A stretch of 64,000 bases of DNA from Cokeromyces recurvatus. Taxonomy: Eukaryota; Mucoromycota; Mucoromycetes; Mucorales; Mucoraceae. The notes under the pieces are model-generated. The model ran no database searches. It was not told the origin of the DNA and was given only the letters and a program-made list of their open reading frames with translations. Shown one piece after another: positions 36,459 to 50,476 of the stretch (positions are counted from its first letter, which is position 1; each line of letters begins with the position of its first letter). The stretch lies in assembly GCF_025118155.1 (NCBI RefSeq), contig NW_026251421.1, positions 62,001 to 126,000 of the forward strand. The letters are read 5' to 3'. The position numbers were made by a program, and so were the translations under genes.

Positions 36459-39400
36459 TTAATGGGTTCGATCACGTACGGAAAAGAACATAGGTCCCAT
36501 TTCAGCCAACCAATAAGGGTCTACAGCAGTAACACATTGCATATACTCCTTTGATGTCATTACTAATTCATGATAAACCACATAATCAGGTGTAAATCCA
36601 GCACCAAATAATGAACTTGTAGGGTGCAAATGACACTTCATACCAGAACGACAATTAACGTATTCACCAATACCCTTAATACGAGCTGCTTGATGGAAAT
36701 AAGCTGAACATATACATTTACTATATATTATTATTATTAAAAAAAAAATTAACAATACAAAAAAAAAAGGACATATCTTATATATTACTTACCGAATTAC
36801 ATCCCAATCAGTTCCACATGATACATATGGCATCTTAATTGTCTTCATAATATCCATCAATTGAGATCGTACCTCTCTTGCTTTACGCATTGCTTTCGCA
36901 TGAATAAAATGTTTTACACACCAATCGTCTCTATAATGATTAATCTTCCATTGAGTATAAACATGTAATAACGTCAAATGATCACTTTCAGGCACAAAGA
37001 ATTTTTCACGAGCCGCATCAGATTCCTCCATACGTTCCTTGGGTCGATAAAAGACAGAAGGAACAGACAACATAGAAACAATTGTCAATACTTCGGCTGT
37101 ACAACCTAGCTGCTCTGCTGTAATCAACATCTTGGCAAGTGAAGGATCTAAAGGGAATTCATTCATCTTTTTGCCAGCTTCCGTTAATTCACCCTCATTA
37201 TCAAAGGCGTTAATGATCCAAAGTTGATACATAGAATTCAAGATATTTTCTTGTGGTGGTGGATCCATGAAATCAAAATCAAGTAAGTTTTTAACACCTA
37301 GTGATTTGAGTTGTAAAACAACACTTGCCAAATTCGTACGTTGGATCTCAGGAATATTGTTAATAAACATTTCGTTTCGATACGCATCTTCGGTATAGAG
37401 TCGATAAGCAACACCAGGCCCTGTTCGACCAGCACGACCACTACGTTGATTTGCATTCGCTTGACTGATGGGTGTGACCTGTAAGGCATCCATACCTATA
37501 CGTGGATTATAGACTTTAAGCTTACAATAGCCTGTATCAACAACATACATGATACCATCTACGGTTAAGGATGTTTCAGCAATATTAGTAGCTATAATCA
37601 CTTTACGTGCATTGTTTTCTGCCCTCTGGAAAATTTTAGCTTGAAGATCAGCTGGTAACTGGGAATAGATGGGTAAAATAGCCAAGGCAGGAGGATCCTC
37701 TAACTGTTCCATTCGCTCCTTAAGTGCTGCACATGTTGCTTCAATATCTTCCTGACCTGTCATAAAAATAAGAATATCTCCTGCTGGCTGAGAGAGATGA
37801 ATTGTCAAGGCTTGTTTAACTGCACTATCCACATAATCTTCACAGGGTGTTTTACTAAACATAACGTCAACTGGGAACGTACGACCGGGTATAAAGAAAC
37901 ATGGAGCGTTACCAAAGAACTGTGAGAATCGGTCAGCATTCATTGTAGCAGATGTTACAATCAGTTTAAGATCTCTTCGACGTGCTAAGATTTTTTTAAG
38001 AAGACCCATGAGGACATCTGTATTAAGAGCTCGTTCATGAGCTTCATCCATGATGATAGCACTATATTGGTCAAGGTCAGGAGAATTCATTGATTCACGC
38101 AATAAAATACCATCTGTCATATATCGAATCAAAGTTTGTTCAGAAGTTTGATCTTCAAAACGAATTGTATAGCCGACTGTACTACCCAATTCACACCCCA
38201 TTTCTTCAGCAACACGTTTAGCCACCGACATGGCAGCCACACGACGAGGTTGTGTACAACTGATTTTACCATATTTAGTATATCCATCCTCATGAAGGTA
38301 TTGAGTCAATTGAGTTGTTTTACCAGAACCAGTCTCACCAACAATAATCACTACTTGATTATCACGAACGACTCTTAAAAGATCTTCACGAACTGCAAAG
38401 ACAGGAAGGAACTCTCGTTGTTCACGCATTGTTCTTGTTCGTGCAAAGTCACTTGCTGCTTCAGAGGTCTTGAGATGAGAGGCAAATTTAGAATCTCCTT
38501 TAGAATCAACTTGCTGTTCTTCTTCTTTTGATTCGTCCTTAATACCCATTACATTACCCAATACAGTTCCCGCAATATCCAATCGACTTGCCTTGGCACG
38601 TTCTGCTTGCTCTCTTTTTTCTTTCACTAATCGACTTCCTTTTCTAGCAATCATTGCCATATCAGATGTTGGATCCCTCACATGCTGAACCGCCTCCAAC
38701 TGTTTTGTAAACACCATCCGACCATCCAAAAATGGTGGCTTCTTATCATGAACTAGAAGATGTACTCGATTTTCACTCTCATCCTCAAAGTCTGTATCTA
38801 CCTCAATTCGTTGTGCCACACCAGAACTTAACATACGACTTGCTTCCCACATATCAGTATCACGATTGTACTGAGCTTGACGTGCAGATAACTTTTTCAT
38901 CTGTTTTTGAGCCAACTCATCTTCTTTATGTCGATCATGTTGTTCATACTCTGCAAATGGATTATGAGTTGAATCAGCTGCACCATAATCTTCCATTTGA
39001 TACCATTCACGATCTAATTGAGCTTGTTCTTCTTCCCATTTACGACGATCTTCATCATCACCTTTAAATTCTTCAGGGTATTCGAGAGCAACTTCATCAT
39101 AGGCAGTAGAACGAATAGCTGGCGTCATATTATCCCAAGTACGACGAGCCATGGCTGTAGCTGCACCCGTTGCTTGTCGACTCAAAAGGCTGTCATGTCG
39201 ACCGCTACTTTCAAGTCGAGGTGTAAATCGACCTTGATTTTGTGGTGTCATTTCCGTCCATTGACTACGTTTGATGAGCCCCCCACGACGTCTAGGAGTT
39301 TCATCAGGACGTGGTTTATTGTGGTCATGATGTTTAGATTTATGATGATCGTCGTGATGTCGATGTCTTTTTTTCATGTCTTCCATACGTTTTAGTGCAG

Positions 39401-40077
39401 AATCTGAGATACCACCTGGATTAGAAGGAGTCTCTATACGATGTGAACGATAATGTCGACTAGAATGTATTTTACTATGGTCATATCTTTCATCCTCTTT
39501 CTTATTATCATCTCCCTTATCATCCTTTTCATCTTCATCATAATTTACTTTTACTTTCTTTTCTGTTACAACGGCGTTAGCTTGCGCATGTCTTTTCTTA
39601 CGAGCCAAGACATCTAATCCTAATAGCGATTTATTAGTTGGTACTTTAAATATCGGTCGTTCTTCATCTGTTTTTGATGATTTGTTTTTAACAAGGAGGC
39701 CACCTGGTAAGTTATTTCCTAATACCAAAACCTCATTTTTAACAGCATGTTGATGAACTGGTTTACTGTTACTAGATGTCGGCGTAGGTTTAGAAGTTGA
39801 TTTTAAATGATTTGTAATTTTTGTATATGTTTCTGCAAGAAATTCTTGGCTGAACCGACCAAATGTGCCACATACTGATTATGAAAAAAAAAAAGTTAAC
39901 ATAAACACTCTCCCCTTCTTTTTTTTTTTTGCATATACCTTTACTAAATCTATCAAAATCTTTATGAGTCTCTGCAAACTGAATCACTTTTTTAGCAATT
40001 AGATCATTTGGATTTGTCAAATTAAGGGCTCTTGAAATATCTATGGCAATGTCATGAATAAAATCTTCGTTGGCCAT
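36459..40077 (-). CDS. PRP16: DEAH-box pre-mRNA splicing ATPase PRP16 (DHX38)
   Basis: RNA-dependent ATPase that remodels the spliceosome between the two catalytic steps. Three exons (40077-39939, 39874-36793, 36720-36459) join in phase to 1160 residues; the 3.1-kb middle exon is by far the longest in the window. The N-terminal region is charged and carries the Prp16 marker [20 protein letters not shown], then an RS/His-rich stretch and several Trp-containing motifs ([14 protein letters not shown]). Helicase motifs are complete: [10 protein letters not shown] (I), [16 protein letters not shown] (Ia), DEAH (II), SAT (III), [13 protein letters not shown] (V) and [12 protein letters not shown] (VI). 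They are followed by the HA2/OB region ending [19 protein letters not shown]. The basic tail present in animal DHX38 is absent. Divergent from RSP5. Confidence 0.97.
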
Positions 40078-40316
40078 TATTTAGAAAATAAAATAAAAAA
40101 AAAAAAAAAAGAATAAGGTTATTCCTAGTTGAGAGAGAAGAGTGTATTTCTTAAAACGTCACATGACGGAGTCGTAAAAAGCCACAGCAGCTTTTTAATT
40201 GGTTGATAAAAGTATCATGGTTCATTTTGCGCATTTTTATTTTTATTTTTTATTTTTTTTTTCTTTAATCCTTCTCTCTCTTTATACAATATAGAGATTG
40301 TTGTTGCTTATATATC
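40078..40316. promoter_or_regulatory. Shared divergent promoter of PRP16 and RSP5
   Basis: Only 239 bp separate the two start codons, so both promoters must be here. Visible are a poly-A tract (40097-40110), an AACGTCACATGACGG segment near 40155-40169 with two inverted TGACG-type half-sites, and a pyrimidine-rich leader before RSP5. No factor assignment is made. Confidence 0.5.
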
Positions 40317-43083
<2,767 letters not shown>

Positions 43084-43089
43084 ACAAAC

Positions 43090-43131
<42 letters not shown>

Positions 43132-43401
43132 ATTCATTTTTATATACACACTCATCACCTTACAATAATTCATCACTCTTATCTCCCTCCCCCTGCCCCA
43201 TTTTTTTTTCCTTATTGTTTTTTTATTATTATATGCATTTGTTTTATTTGATTATAAAAGATAAGTACTATTCATAAATGCTACTACTAAAAACGATTAT
43301 TATCTGAGTTTAAATTTTATTTCGATAATGACAATTTTACTCTTCTTCATGTCGTCCCTTGTTTGTTTGTTTTTTTTTTTGTTTTTTGTAACAATTTTAA
43401 T
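43084..43401. other. Region between RSP5 and a small membrane-protein gene
   Basis: Holds a 38-base poly-A tract at 43091-43128, just after the RSP5 stop, and T-rich sequence. No coding support. Confidence 0.5.
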
Positions 43402-43742
43402 ATGGCAATCAAGTTATCACCAGCAGGACAAAGGTAGACTATACTATTCAGTCAATTTACTCAAAGAGAAAAAATGTATATACATGTATATATATATATA
43501 TATATGAACTGATATTAGATTAGCAACGATAATTGTTTCCGCTCCATTTGTAGTAGTTACATCTTGGATACTCTATAAACGAGGTAAAGTGACAAGTAAT
43601 CTCTATTTACAGATGGACTTGCTTATCCCTTATATACATATACATAGTTGTACTCGGGGAAGAACGTAGAGTGTCAAATGGTTATGCGGTACGGCCTATG
43701 GGTGTAAAAGACCGTAATGAAAGAGACAATAATAGTATTTAA
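43402..43742 (+). CDS. Small single-pass membrane protein, unknown
   Basis: 63-residue protein from three short exons (43402-43433, 43519-43583, 43648-43742), phase-consistent with clean GT/AG sites. It begins MAIKLSPAGQR, has one hydrophobic helix LATIIVSAPFVVVTSWILYK, then RVVLGEERRVSNG and a basic/polar tail ending DRNERDNNSI. The size and layout resemble small mitochondrial inner-membrane proteins, but that is only an impression from composition. Three in-phase exons in such a short gene support it being real, since random sequence would rarely give both junctions. Convergent with the carboxylase pseudogene, with 96 bp between the ends. Confidence 0.6.
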
Positions 43743-45141
43743 GAATTATAACATGTATTTATTTATTTTTTTATATCCTCCTCCTCCTCCTCCTCCTCCC
43801 ATAACAACAATAAGCTTTTTTTTTTTTAATTCCTGTTATTAAAACTTACTACTTTCTTTATCTTTTGTTAATTCAATTACAAGATCACCTGCTTCTATTA
43901 AATCATTTTCAAATGCAAAGATCTTCTTTATATGACCAACTTTGGATGCTTTTTATAACAGTCTCCATTTTTATAGTACTTACGACAAACAAGGATTGCC
44001 TAATAGATAGACAATCTCCCTCTTTGACATTCATTTCTATTAATTTACTGGTTAAAGGAAATCCAATCTTTGTAGTATTTATCCGAGAGTTCGCTTTTCG
44101 ACGTAAGATATTACCACTACTATTACTAGTTGTTGAATGAATCATGTTGATCATTAGGGATGGTTGCTTTTTTTTTTCAAAAGTCGTCCTGATTTAAGCA
44201 GGGAATTCTTTTGGGAAATTATTCGTCAGGATAGATTCGACTTGAAATGAATGAGTAATTGAATTATCTATTTGAATATTGAAAGCATCTCCTGACTTTA
44301 ATTGTATAATAGAAGATTGATTGCTTATCAAGTTATGATCATTGAAAGATAATGATGGAACAACTATAGGTTGTTGTTTCATAGTTTGAATGAGACGATT
44401 CATATTCGATTCTAATGAATGAATATGTATATGAGACATTTGATCTACAAAAAGAGCCTTTTCTGTCAAAAGAGTAATTAAGAACTGAAGATTAGTTTCT
44501 ATCCTTTCATTGATAGTAGAGTTCGATCTAGTTTAAATAAAGTGTCTTTATAAGATTGACCAGTTACAACGATTTTTGCTAGCAGAGAATCAAACATCTT
44601 ACCAAAAAAAAAGAAATATATATATATGTATATGTGTATATAAATATATATATGGCAATAATAATAATAAGAACTTATTTACTGGAGGTGCTATGCATTG
44701 AGATTGAATCCATGTATCAACACGAATACCATGACCTTGAGGAAATTGAATTCGATGAATGTTACCTATAGATGGTATATGATCGTTAAATGGATTTTCA
44801 GCAACTAGACGAGCTTGAATAGATACCAGTGATCGGCAAAGAAGTGCTATTACTACTTCTATTAAACTGCTACTACTGTCCAAAATAACTTCAACATACA
44901 AAAATCATTCTTGAATTATCTTTATCAATATACTTATACATAATAATAGCAATAATAATAAAGACTTCTTGCATACTATACTATCTTTCATTTAACATAG
45001 TTCAATTCATCAATATTAATTCAAATAGTAAACTTAAAGTAAAGATGAGTTAGCAAAAGATCAATATTAGTTTAACTTTATTAAACTACTTTTAAACACT
45101 TGTCAAAAGACTAAGTATCCGCCCCAAATTTAATTTAATAT

Positions 45142-45299
45142 AGAAGGAAGGAAAGAAGAAGAGGAAGAAGAGGAAGGAAGGAAGGAGGGAAGAAGAGAAA
45201 AAAGAAAAAGAAAAATAAAGAAAAATAAATAAATAAATAAATAAAGAAAAAAGGAAGAGAGGTAGAGAGAGAGAGGGAGGGAGAGGAAGAAAATAAAAT
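45142..45299. repeat. Long purine-rich tract
   Basis: Positions 45142-45215 are 74 consecutive purines (GGAAG/AAGAAG type). The tract then continues almost purely as A/G to about 45299 with only a few T. Such tracts can form intramolecular triplexes. Confidence 0.85.
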
Positions 45300-45360
45300 C
45301 AGACAAGATAGAATAAGATCGCAAAGGATAGGTAAAAATAGAGGAATAGAGTTTACTATA

Positions 45361-45415
45361 TTGTATTATATTATATTATATTGTATTGTATTGTATTGTA
45401 TTGTATTATGTTATG
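45361..45415. repeat. TTGTA/TTATA 5-bp tandem array
   Basis: Eleven consecutive 5-bp units alternating TTGTA, TTATA and TTATG variants. Confidence 0.85.
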
Positions 45416-45786
45416 TTATTGGAATATACTGATAAATTAATATCAATCAAAGCATAATAATACTGGTTAAAATTAGCTAAAACTAGCTAAAACTGGCTGA
45501 TATGCTTATTATTAATTCTACTATATGCATTTTATGCATTTTATGCCTTTTAAGTGAAAACATGAATTATATAGTTACCTTTATACGATATATATCTATT
45601 ACTTTATTATTATATAGTTACTATCACCTAGACAACGTTAACTTTTTTTTTTTCTGATATTAATTTTAATGCTTAAAATGGTATATAATTAGCTGAAGGC
45701 CAACGGTAGTCATAGACAACACACACATATATATATTATACTATGCTATTACATCATCCTCATTTTATGATTTAATAAGGGGAAAA

Positions 45787-45885
45787 TCATATAAATCATA
45801 TAAGTCATATAAGTTATATAAGCCATATAAATCATATAAATCATATAAATTATGCAAGTCACATAAATCATATAAATCATATATA
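45787..45885. repeat. 9-bp tandem array (TCATATAAA)
   Basis: Eleven head-to-tail 9-bp units with consensus TCATATAA[AG]; variants include TTATATAAG, CCATATAAA, TTATGCAAG and TCACATAAA. The divergence between units shows this is not a fresh slippage product. Confidence 0.85.
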
Positions 45886-46489
45886 ATAGAACTTGAACAT
45901 TTGCTAAGATTTAGATTGAATCAGATCAGATTAGATCATTTATTGACAACTCATTTCAAGTAATGGAGTGTAATTATGACTCAAACATCTAGATTTTTTA
46001 TTTTTATTGTCATTTTCTCTTTTATTGTATATAATATTATATTGGTTCCTTATTGTTCCTGAATTATTTTAGTACCCTCTAGATTATATAATTTAATTTG
46101 CTTGTATCAGCACTGTCAAGACAAGATTGAAATACCGCACATATAATTTAAAAAATAAGTCAATCAATCCATACATACACATGTGTATTATTTATTCTCT
46201 CATAATATCAATAATGTAAGGAGTGTTTGTATACGTCATCTTTTCTTATCTTTATTTGTTGTTTATTTCTACTTTTTTTTCTTTTGTTTTTTTTCCATAA
46301 CCCCAGTTATTTAAAGAAAAAAAAAAAAAGAAGGGTATTTCTTTTAGCTTTATATCTTTCAACTATACATGTAAAAGATGGTATATACAGATATAATACA
46401 TAAAATGAAACGATAGAGGTATTATATAAAATAAAATAAAAGGGAACAGAGTGAAATAAAAGATAAAATGTACTTACGCCTATTTATTT

Positions 46490-46555
46490 CAAATATGTAT
46501 AGACATATATATAGACATATATATAGACATATATATATAGACATATATATTATAG
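46490..46555. repeat. TATAGACATA-type array
   Basis: Five or so copies of ATAGACATAT with variable TA spacers between them. Confidence 0.75.
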
Positions 46556-47042
46556 ATTAGTCTTCTGGCTTCTTCTTTTATATTGATGCTAATGCTAAAG
46601 GTATATTACGTCTTCTATTTCATGGTAATCCTATATTAACTGTTTTAAAACACACTATCTACTATCTACTCACCATTAAATTGTTATTACTACTACTAGA
46701 ATAGAGCAATACTATCCTTGTTATATCTTCCTGATGCTTATCTCTTCTTATATATACTTTACTCTAATCAAGTATTTAGTATATATATACATATATTTAC
46801 TTATTTATCTATCCATGTGTACAAATAGACATAGCTCTCAAAAAATCCTAGCGCTTATCTTGTGGCATACAATATTAGGTCCGTTCCTTTCCAACTACAA
46901 ATGGTATGCAAGCTTGTTGTAATTTTAGAGATTGCTTAGGGGTAGCATCTACCTTCTTAACTACTGCTTGAATCATGTTTTTCACTAAAGATGATATGGA
47001 GCATCCCCCCAGATGAACGTAACGGAAAGAAAAAATTCAGTG

Positions 47043-47075
<33 letters not shown>

Positions 47076-48644
47076 GCAAATACATTGGTGCAGTAGAATA
47101 AAGTAAGTAACTATCAAAAAATACAATTTCCTCGTTTCTCTGGGGGGGGATAAAAGGAGTTGAGCACGAAGACTCTGTCGATTAGGATAAAAGCATATTA
47201 TATATATATATCATATATACGCCTTATATATATGTATATATATGCCGCAAACCCCTAACAAACTCTGAATTACAAGAAGTCCACTGTATATCATTTAGCA
47301 AAAAGGCCTTTGCATCGCTCATACTTTAGACAATTAATAGGTTTTTTTTCTTTCCTTTTTGTCAGGTTTGTTTATATTTTATATCTTTTTTTTATATACA
47401 TATTCTATTAAAGTGTATAAATGACGAGGAAAAAAATTAAAAGAAAAAAACACTACTACTACTACTACTACCATTACTTGTTGTTGATTTACGAGACCCA
47501 AATCATTTAAAATTTCACCAAATAACGCAATTCTAATCTGTACCTGAACGATATCCTACTTCTGAAACTGTATATTCTACTTGAATACGAGGATTGACCT
47601 CGATAAAATAAAATTGGTCTGATTTAAGAATGACTAAAAACTCCACTGTCCCTACTGAATCGTAATAAATATGTTGAGCTAATCGAACGACTGCTTGGCA
47701 TATCTCTTGACGGAAACTCATTTGATAAAGAGGGACATGGAGCTACCTCTCATATCTTTTGATATCGTCTTTGAAGAGAACCATCTCTTTCAAATAAATG
47801 AATGAACATGTTTGATGCGAGTCATTCAAGTTTTGAACTTTAATGTGTTTTTGCGCCTGGAATGGCCTTTTTTTTTTCGATAAAAGACTTGTCTTTTTAG
47901 AAGAAGATTCTTTCAGACAACGTTGGGAGTGAGTCAGGCAGTTGATTAGGACTATGAAACGATACGAATATCTTTACCACCTCCTCCATCTCGTGCTTTT
48001 AACATAATAATAGGATAACCAAATGGGTTTGCCAAACGTAAACGTATTGACTTGATCTGGATTCGTATATTGAAGTTGAGGTGCAACAGGTAAAATAGGA
48101 ATACCGATTGATTGAGTCACTTGACGAGCCGAGACTTTATATCTAACCGTATCTATACAAGATGAAGAAGGACCAATAAATAGAATACCTGCTTATCTAC
48201 ATTGATTTGCTAATTCGCTTGATTCTGATAGAAAGCCATAACCAGGATGAATAGCTGTTGCCTTCATACTATATTATAAAATACTGAATTTTTTTTTTTG
48301 TATATGTATTTACATATATATGTATATGTTTATATATGATAATGAAAGATACTTTTTTTTTTTTGCTGCATCAACAATAGCTTTTGAGTTTTTTTTTAAA
48401 AAAAAAGAAGCATCTTCAAGTCAAATAGATTCATGAGCTAATAAATAGAGACTTTTTATCTTGCTATTCTGAATAAACAGCTGCAGTTTGGACTCCTAAT
48501 TCTGTTGCAGCAGCTATCATTCGAATCGCTATTTCACCATGATTAGCTATTAAAATCTTATGATGATGATGATACATAATATGTTTGTTTATATAAATAA
48601 AAAGAAAAAAAAAAGAAATATTTATTTTATGTGTAATTTTATGG

Positions 48645-49175
48645 TTACTTTAGCTTCCCAAACATGCAATACAAGAATTTTTGTATTAAAAAGGATAAAT
48701 TTGAGGTCAAACCAACTAAAGTATAACGAATTCCATTTGCGGCGATCTGTAAAATAGAAATAGTTCTATGTATCTGTAATATACCGAATGCGATAACGAA
48801 TAATAAAAATGCAAAAAGAAACATAAATCCATAGATTTGGAATGGTGATAAAATAACCCATTGTTGTATTAGAGTGGTGATGGTTCTGCTGCTGCCATGA
48901 CTACCACCATGGTAATGAGTTGTATTGGATATTGAAATAGGAACAGTCACGTTGATGAGACTTCCTATTGTATTTCCATGTTGTTGTTTCAATGTAACTG
49001 ATGATGCATCTTTACTTTTCCTCCAAAATGAGGATTGACCATGAAAATAATTTCTTATTTTAGATAGATTAGTTTTGAAGTTTAATTTAGCATTGACTCT
49101 TTTACTTGATGTTGGTTTAATTAGAGCTTTATTCTTTTGTGAGATGGGAAAAGATCCAGGAAATGAAGATGACAT
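48645..49175 (-). CDS. Putative membrane protein, unknown
   Basis: Single-exon 176-residue protein that I do not recognise. The first half is basic and polar ([32 protein letters not shown]), with a His/Gly/Ser patch ([11 protein letters not shown]) near residue 90. A strong hydrophobic block follows ([20 protein letters not shown]), then [20 protein letters not shown] and a second hydrophobic stretch near the C-terminus ([20 protein letters not shown]), which suggests two membrane segments. Composition and length argue for a real gene, though it lies beside a pseudogene. An A-rich leader precedes the start at 49175. Confidence 0.6.
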   Translation of the reverse strand: MSSSFPGSFPISQKNKALIKPTSSKRVNAKLNFKTNLSKIRNYFHGQSSFWRKSKDASSVTLKQQHGNTIGSLINVTVPISISNTTHYHGGSHGSSRTITTLIQQWVILSPFQIYGFMFLFAFLLFVIAFGILQIHRTISILQIAANGIRYTLVGLTSNLSFLIQKFLYCMFGKLK

Positions 49176-50061
49176 AATAAAAAAAAAAAAAAAAAAAAGG
49201 GAAAGACAGACCGAGGGGCGTCATTTTCTATATAAAGCAAAACAACTTTTTTACAACAGCTTTGTTATTATGCATTTTAATTAAAAAAAATTCGAGTACA
49301 ACAACAACAACAATAATAATAATAATAACAACAGGTAGTGAAACTTTAAAGTACGAGGGATAGAAAGAAAGGCTGTAATTACTTTAAATATGACAATGTT
49401 TACTCTGCACCTGAAAATGTTCAAACAATAACAAATAAAAAAAAAAACAACGTGAAGAATATTCAATCGGAGTTATTTATAAATTGTTTATTTCTTTAAC
49501 TATTTATGCCGTCTTCTTTATTAAAAAGAGAGAAAGAGAGAGAGAGAGAGAGATAAAGAAAAAATCGTCCTATTATCCATATTTGATCTAATAAAAAATA
49601 AGTTTACAAGTTAGATATAGTGTTAAATTTTGTTTTTGAAAAAAATAAAGAAAATAAAGAAAACTATTTATTATTACGAGTTGTAGTCATGTGTAAGATT
49701 GATCAAAACGTTATAAGCAATCACAAATATATCATTGTAACTGGGTGGTGGGTATTCCTATCTGAGCCTAAAAAAAGATTGTTTTAATGGTTTCACTTAA
49801 CAACAGTAATGATAATAATAGTAGTAGTAGCAGTAGAAACTACATTATCTTCCCCTCCTTATTTTATTAGTCCAACGAAAAAGCAAACAAAATAAATAAT
49901 AGGAGTAATTATTGATGCTTTTGTATGTATGTATGTATGTATGTATGTGTGTATATATATAAAAAAAAGATAAAAAAAAAAGAAAAGAAAAATATAGGAT
50001 GATGTTATTCAGTTATAGCGGAGTAGAATAATTAAAGGCGCACACATACTACATAAAATAG

Positions 50062-50097
<36 letters not shown>

Positions 50098-50329
50098 TGA
50101 TGGTTTCTTTTTAATAAAACATAGATGAATAAATAAATAAGAAGGAAAGCAGCAGAGAAGAAAAGAGAAAAGAATGAAGTTTTGTTTTATTTTATATTAA
50201 AGAAGTACTCAAACATATTTATTAAGTAATTTATTTCTTTCTTTTCCTCCCTATCAAAGTCTTATAGGATGGAACTCCGTTATATGGTCCCGAGTGTATA
50301 TTTGTAAATAAATACATATAAATAAATAA

Positions 50330-50367
<38 letters not shown>

Positions 50368-50476
50368 TTGGATCCATATTATGTTATTATATGTGAATAT
50401 GTTAATTTTTTTTTTTGAGTTTTTTTTTTTTTTCCTTTCTTTTTTATTTATTTATTTATTTAAACTATAATAAAAT
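49176..50476. other. Divergent intergenic region upstream of the kinase gene
   Basis: About 1.3 kb without a gene. It holds poly-A tracts of 34 bases at 50062-50095 and 50332-50365, (AAC/AAT)n near 49298-49332, a (GA)n run near 49528-49553, (TATG)n near 49923-49948, and a T-rich kinase leader. Confidence 0.55.

Larger units (their letters stand above)
44902..47455. other. Simple-repeat-rich segment splitting the carboxylase pseudogene
   Basis: About 2.5 kb that separates the two halves of the dead gene and matches no part of a carboxylase. It contains a purine tract, a 5-bp and a 9-bp tandem array, a TATAGACA-type array and long A-runs. Short (TAC)n or CTAC-type runs lie at both borders (44868-44878 and about 47450-47475). 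A short minus-strand open stretch at about 46880-46990 (MIQAVVKKVDATPKQSLKLQ) has coding-like composition but was not recognised. Confidence 0.6.
43839..48577 (-). pseudogene. Decayed biotin carboxylase-biotinyl (BC-BCCP) gene, interrupted by about 2.5 kb
   Basis: Remains of a biotin-dependent carboxylase. The 5' part (48577 to about 47460) keeps [38 protein letters not shown], a frame-shifted ANPFGYPIIMLKARDGGGG and GTVEFLVILKSDQFYFIEVN. The 3' part (about 44880 to 43839) keeps IQARLVAENPFNDHIPSIG, HGIRVDTWIQ, DSLLAKIVVTGQSYKDTL, ETNLQFLITLLTEKA, and a biotinyl domain with GKLIEM-type sequence altered to SKLIEMNVKEGDCLSI. The biotin motif reads Ile-Lys-Met instead of Met-Lys-Met. There are several in-frame stops (after AAVYSE, after NQC) and frameshifts (near 47990, 44542 and 43960), so no active enzyme is expected. 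The spacer between BC and biotinyl parts is unlike that of pyruvate carboxylase. Which substrate the ancestor used is unclear. Some breaks could be introns. Confidence 0.8.

Noticed and set aside
38136..39395. Plus-strand frames opposite PRP16
   Set aside because: Shadow frames of the strongly supported helicase exon.
45787..45885. CRISPR-like array
   Set aside because: Units are 9 bp and contiguous with no spacers, in a eukaryotic genome; it is a minisatellite.
46734..46922. 62-codon frame in the pseudogene insertion
   Set aside because: Ile/Tyr/Leu-rich translation of TATA-type repeats; no family recognised.
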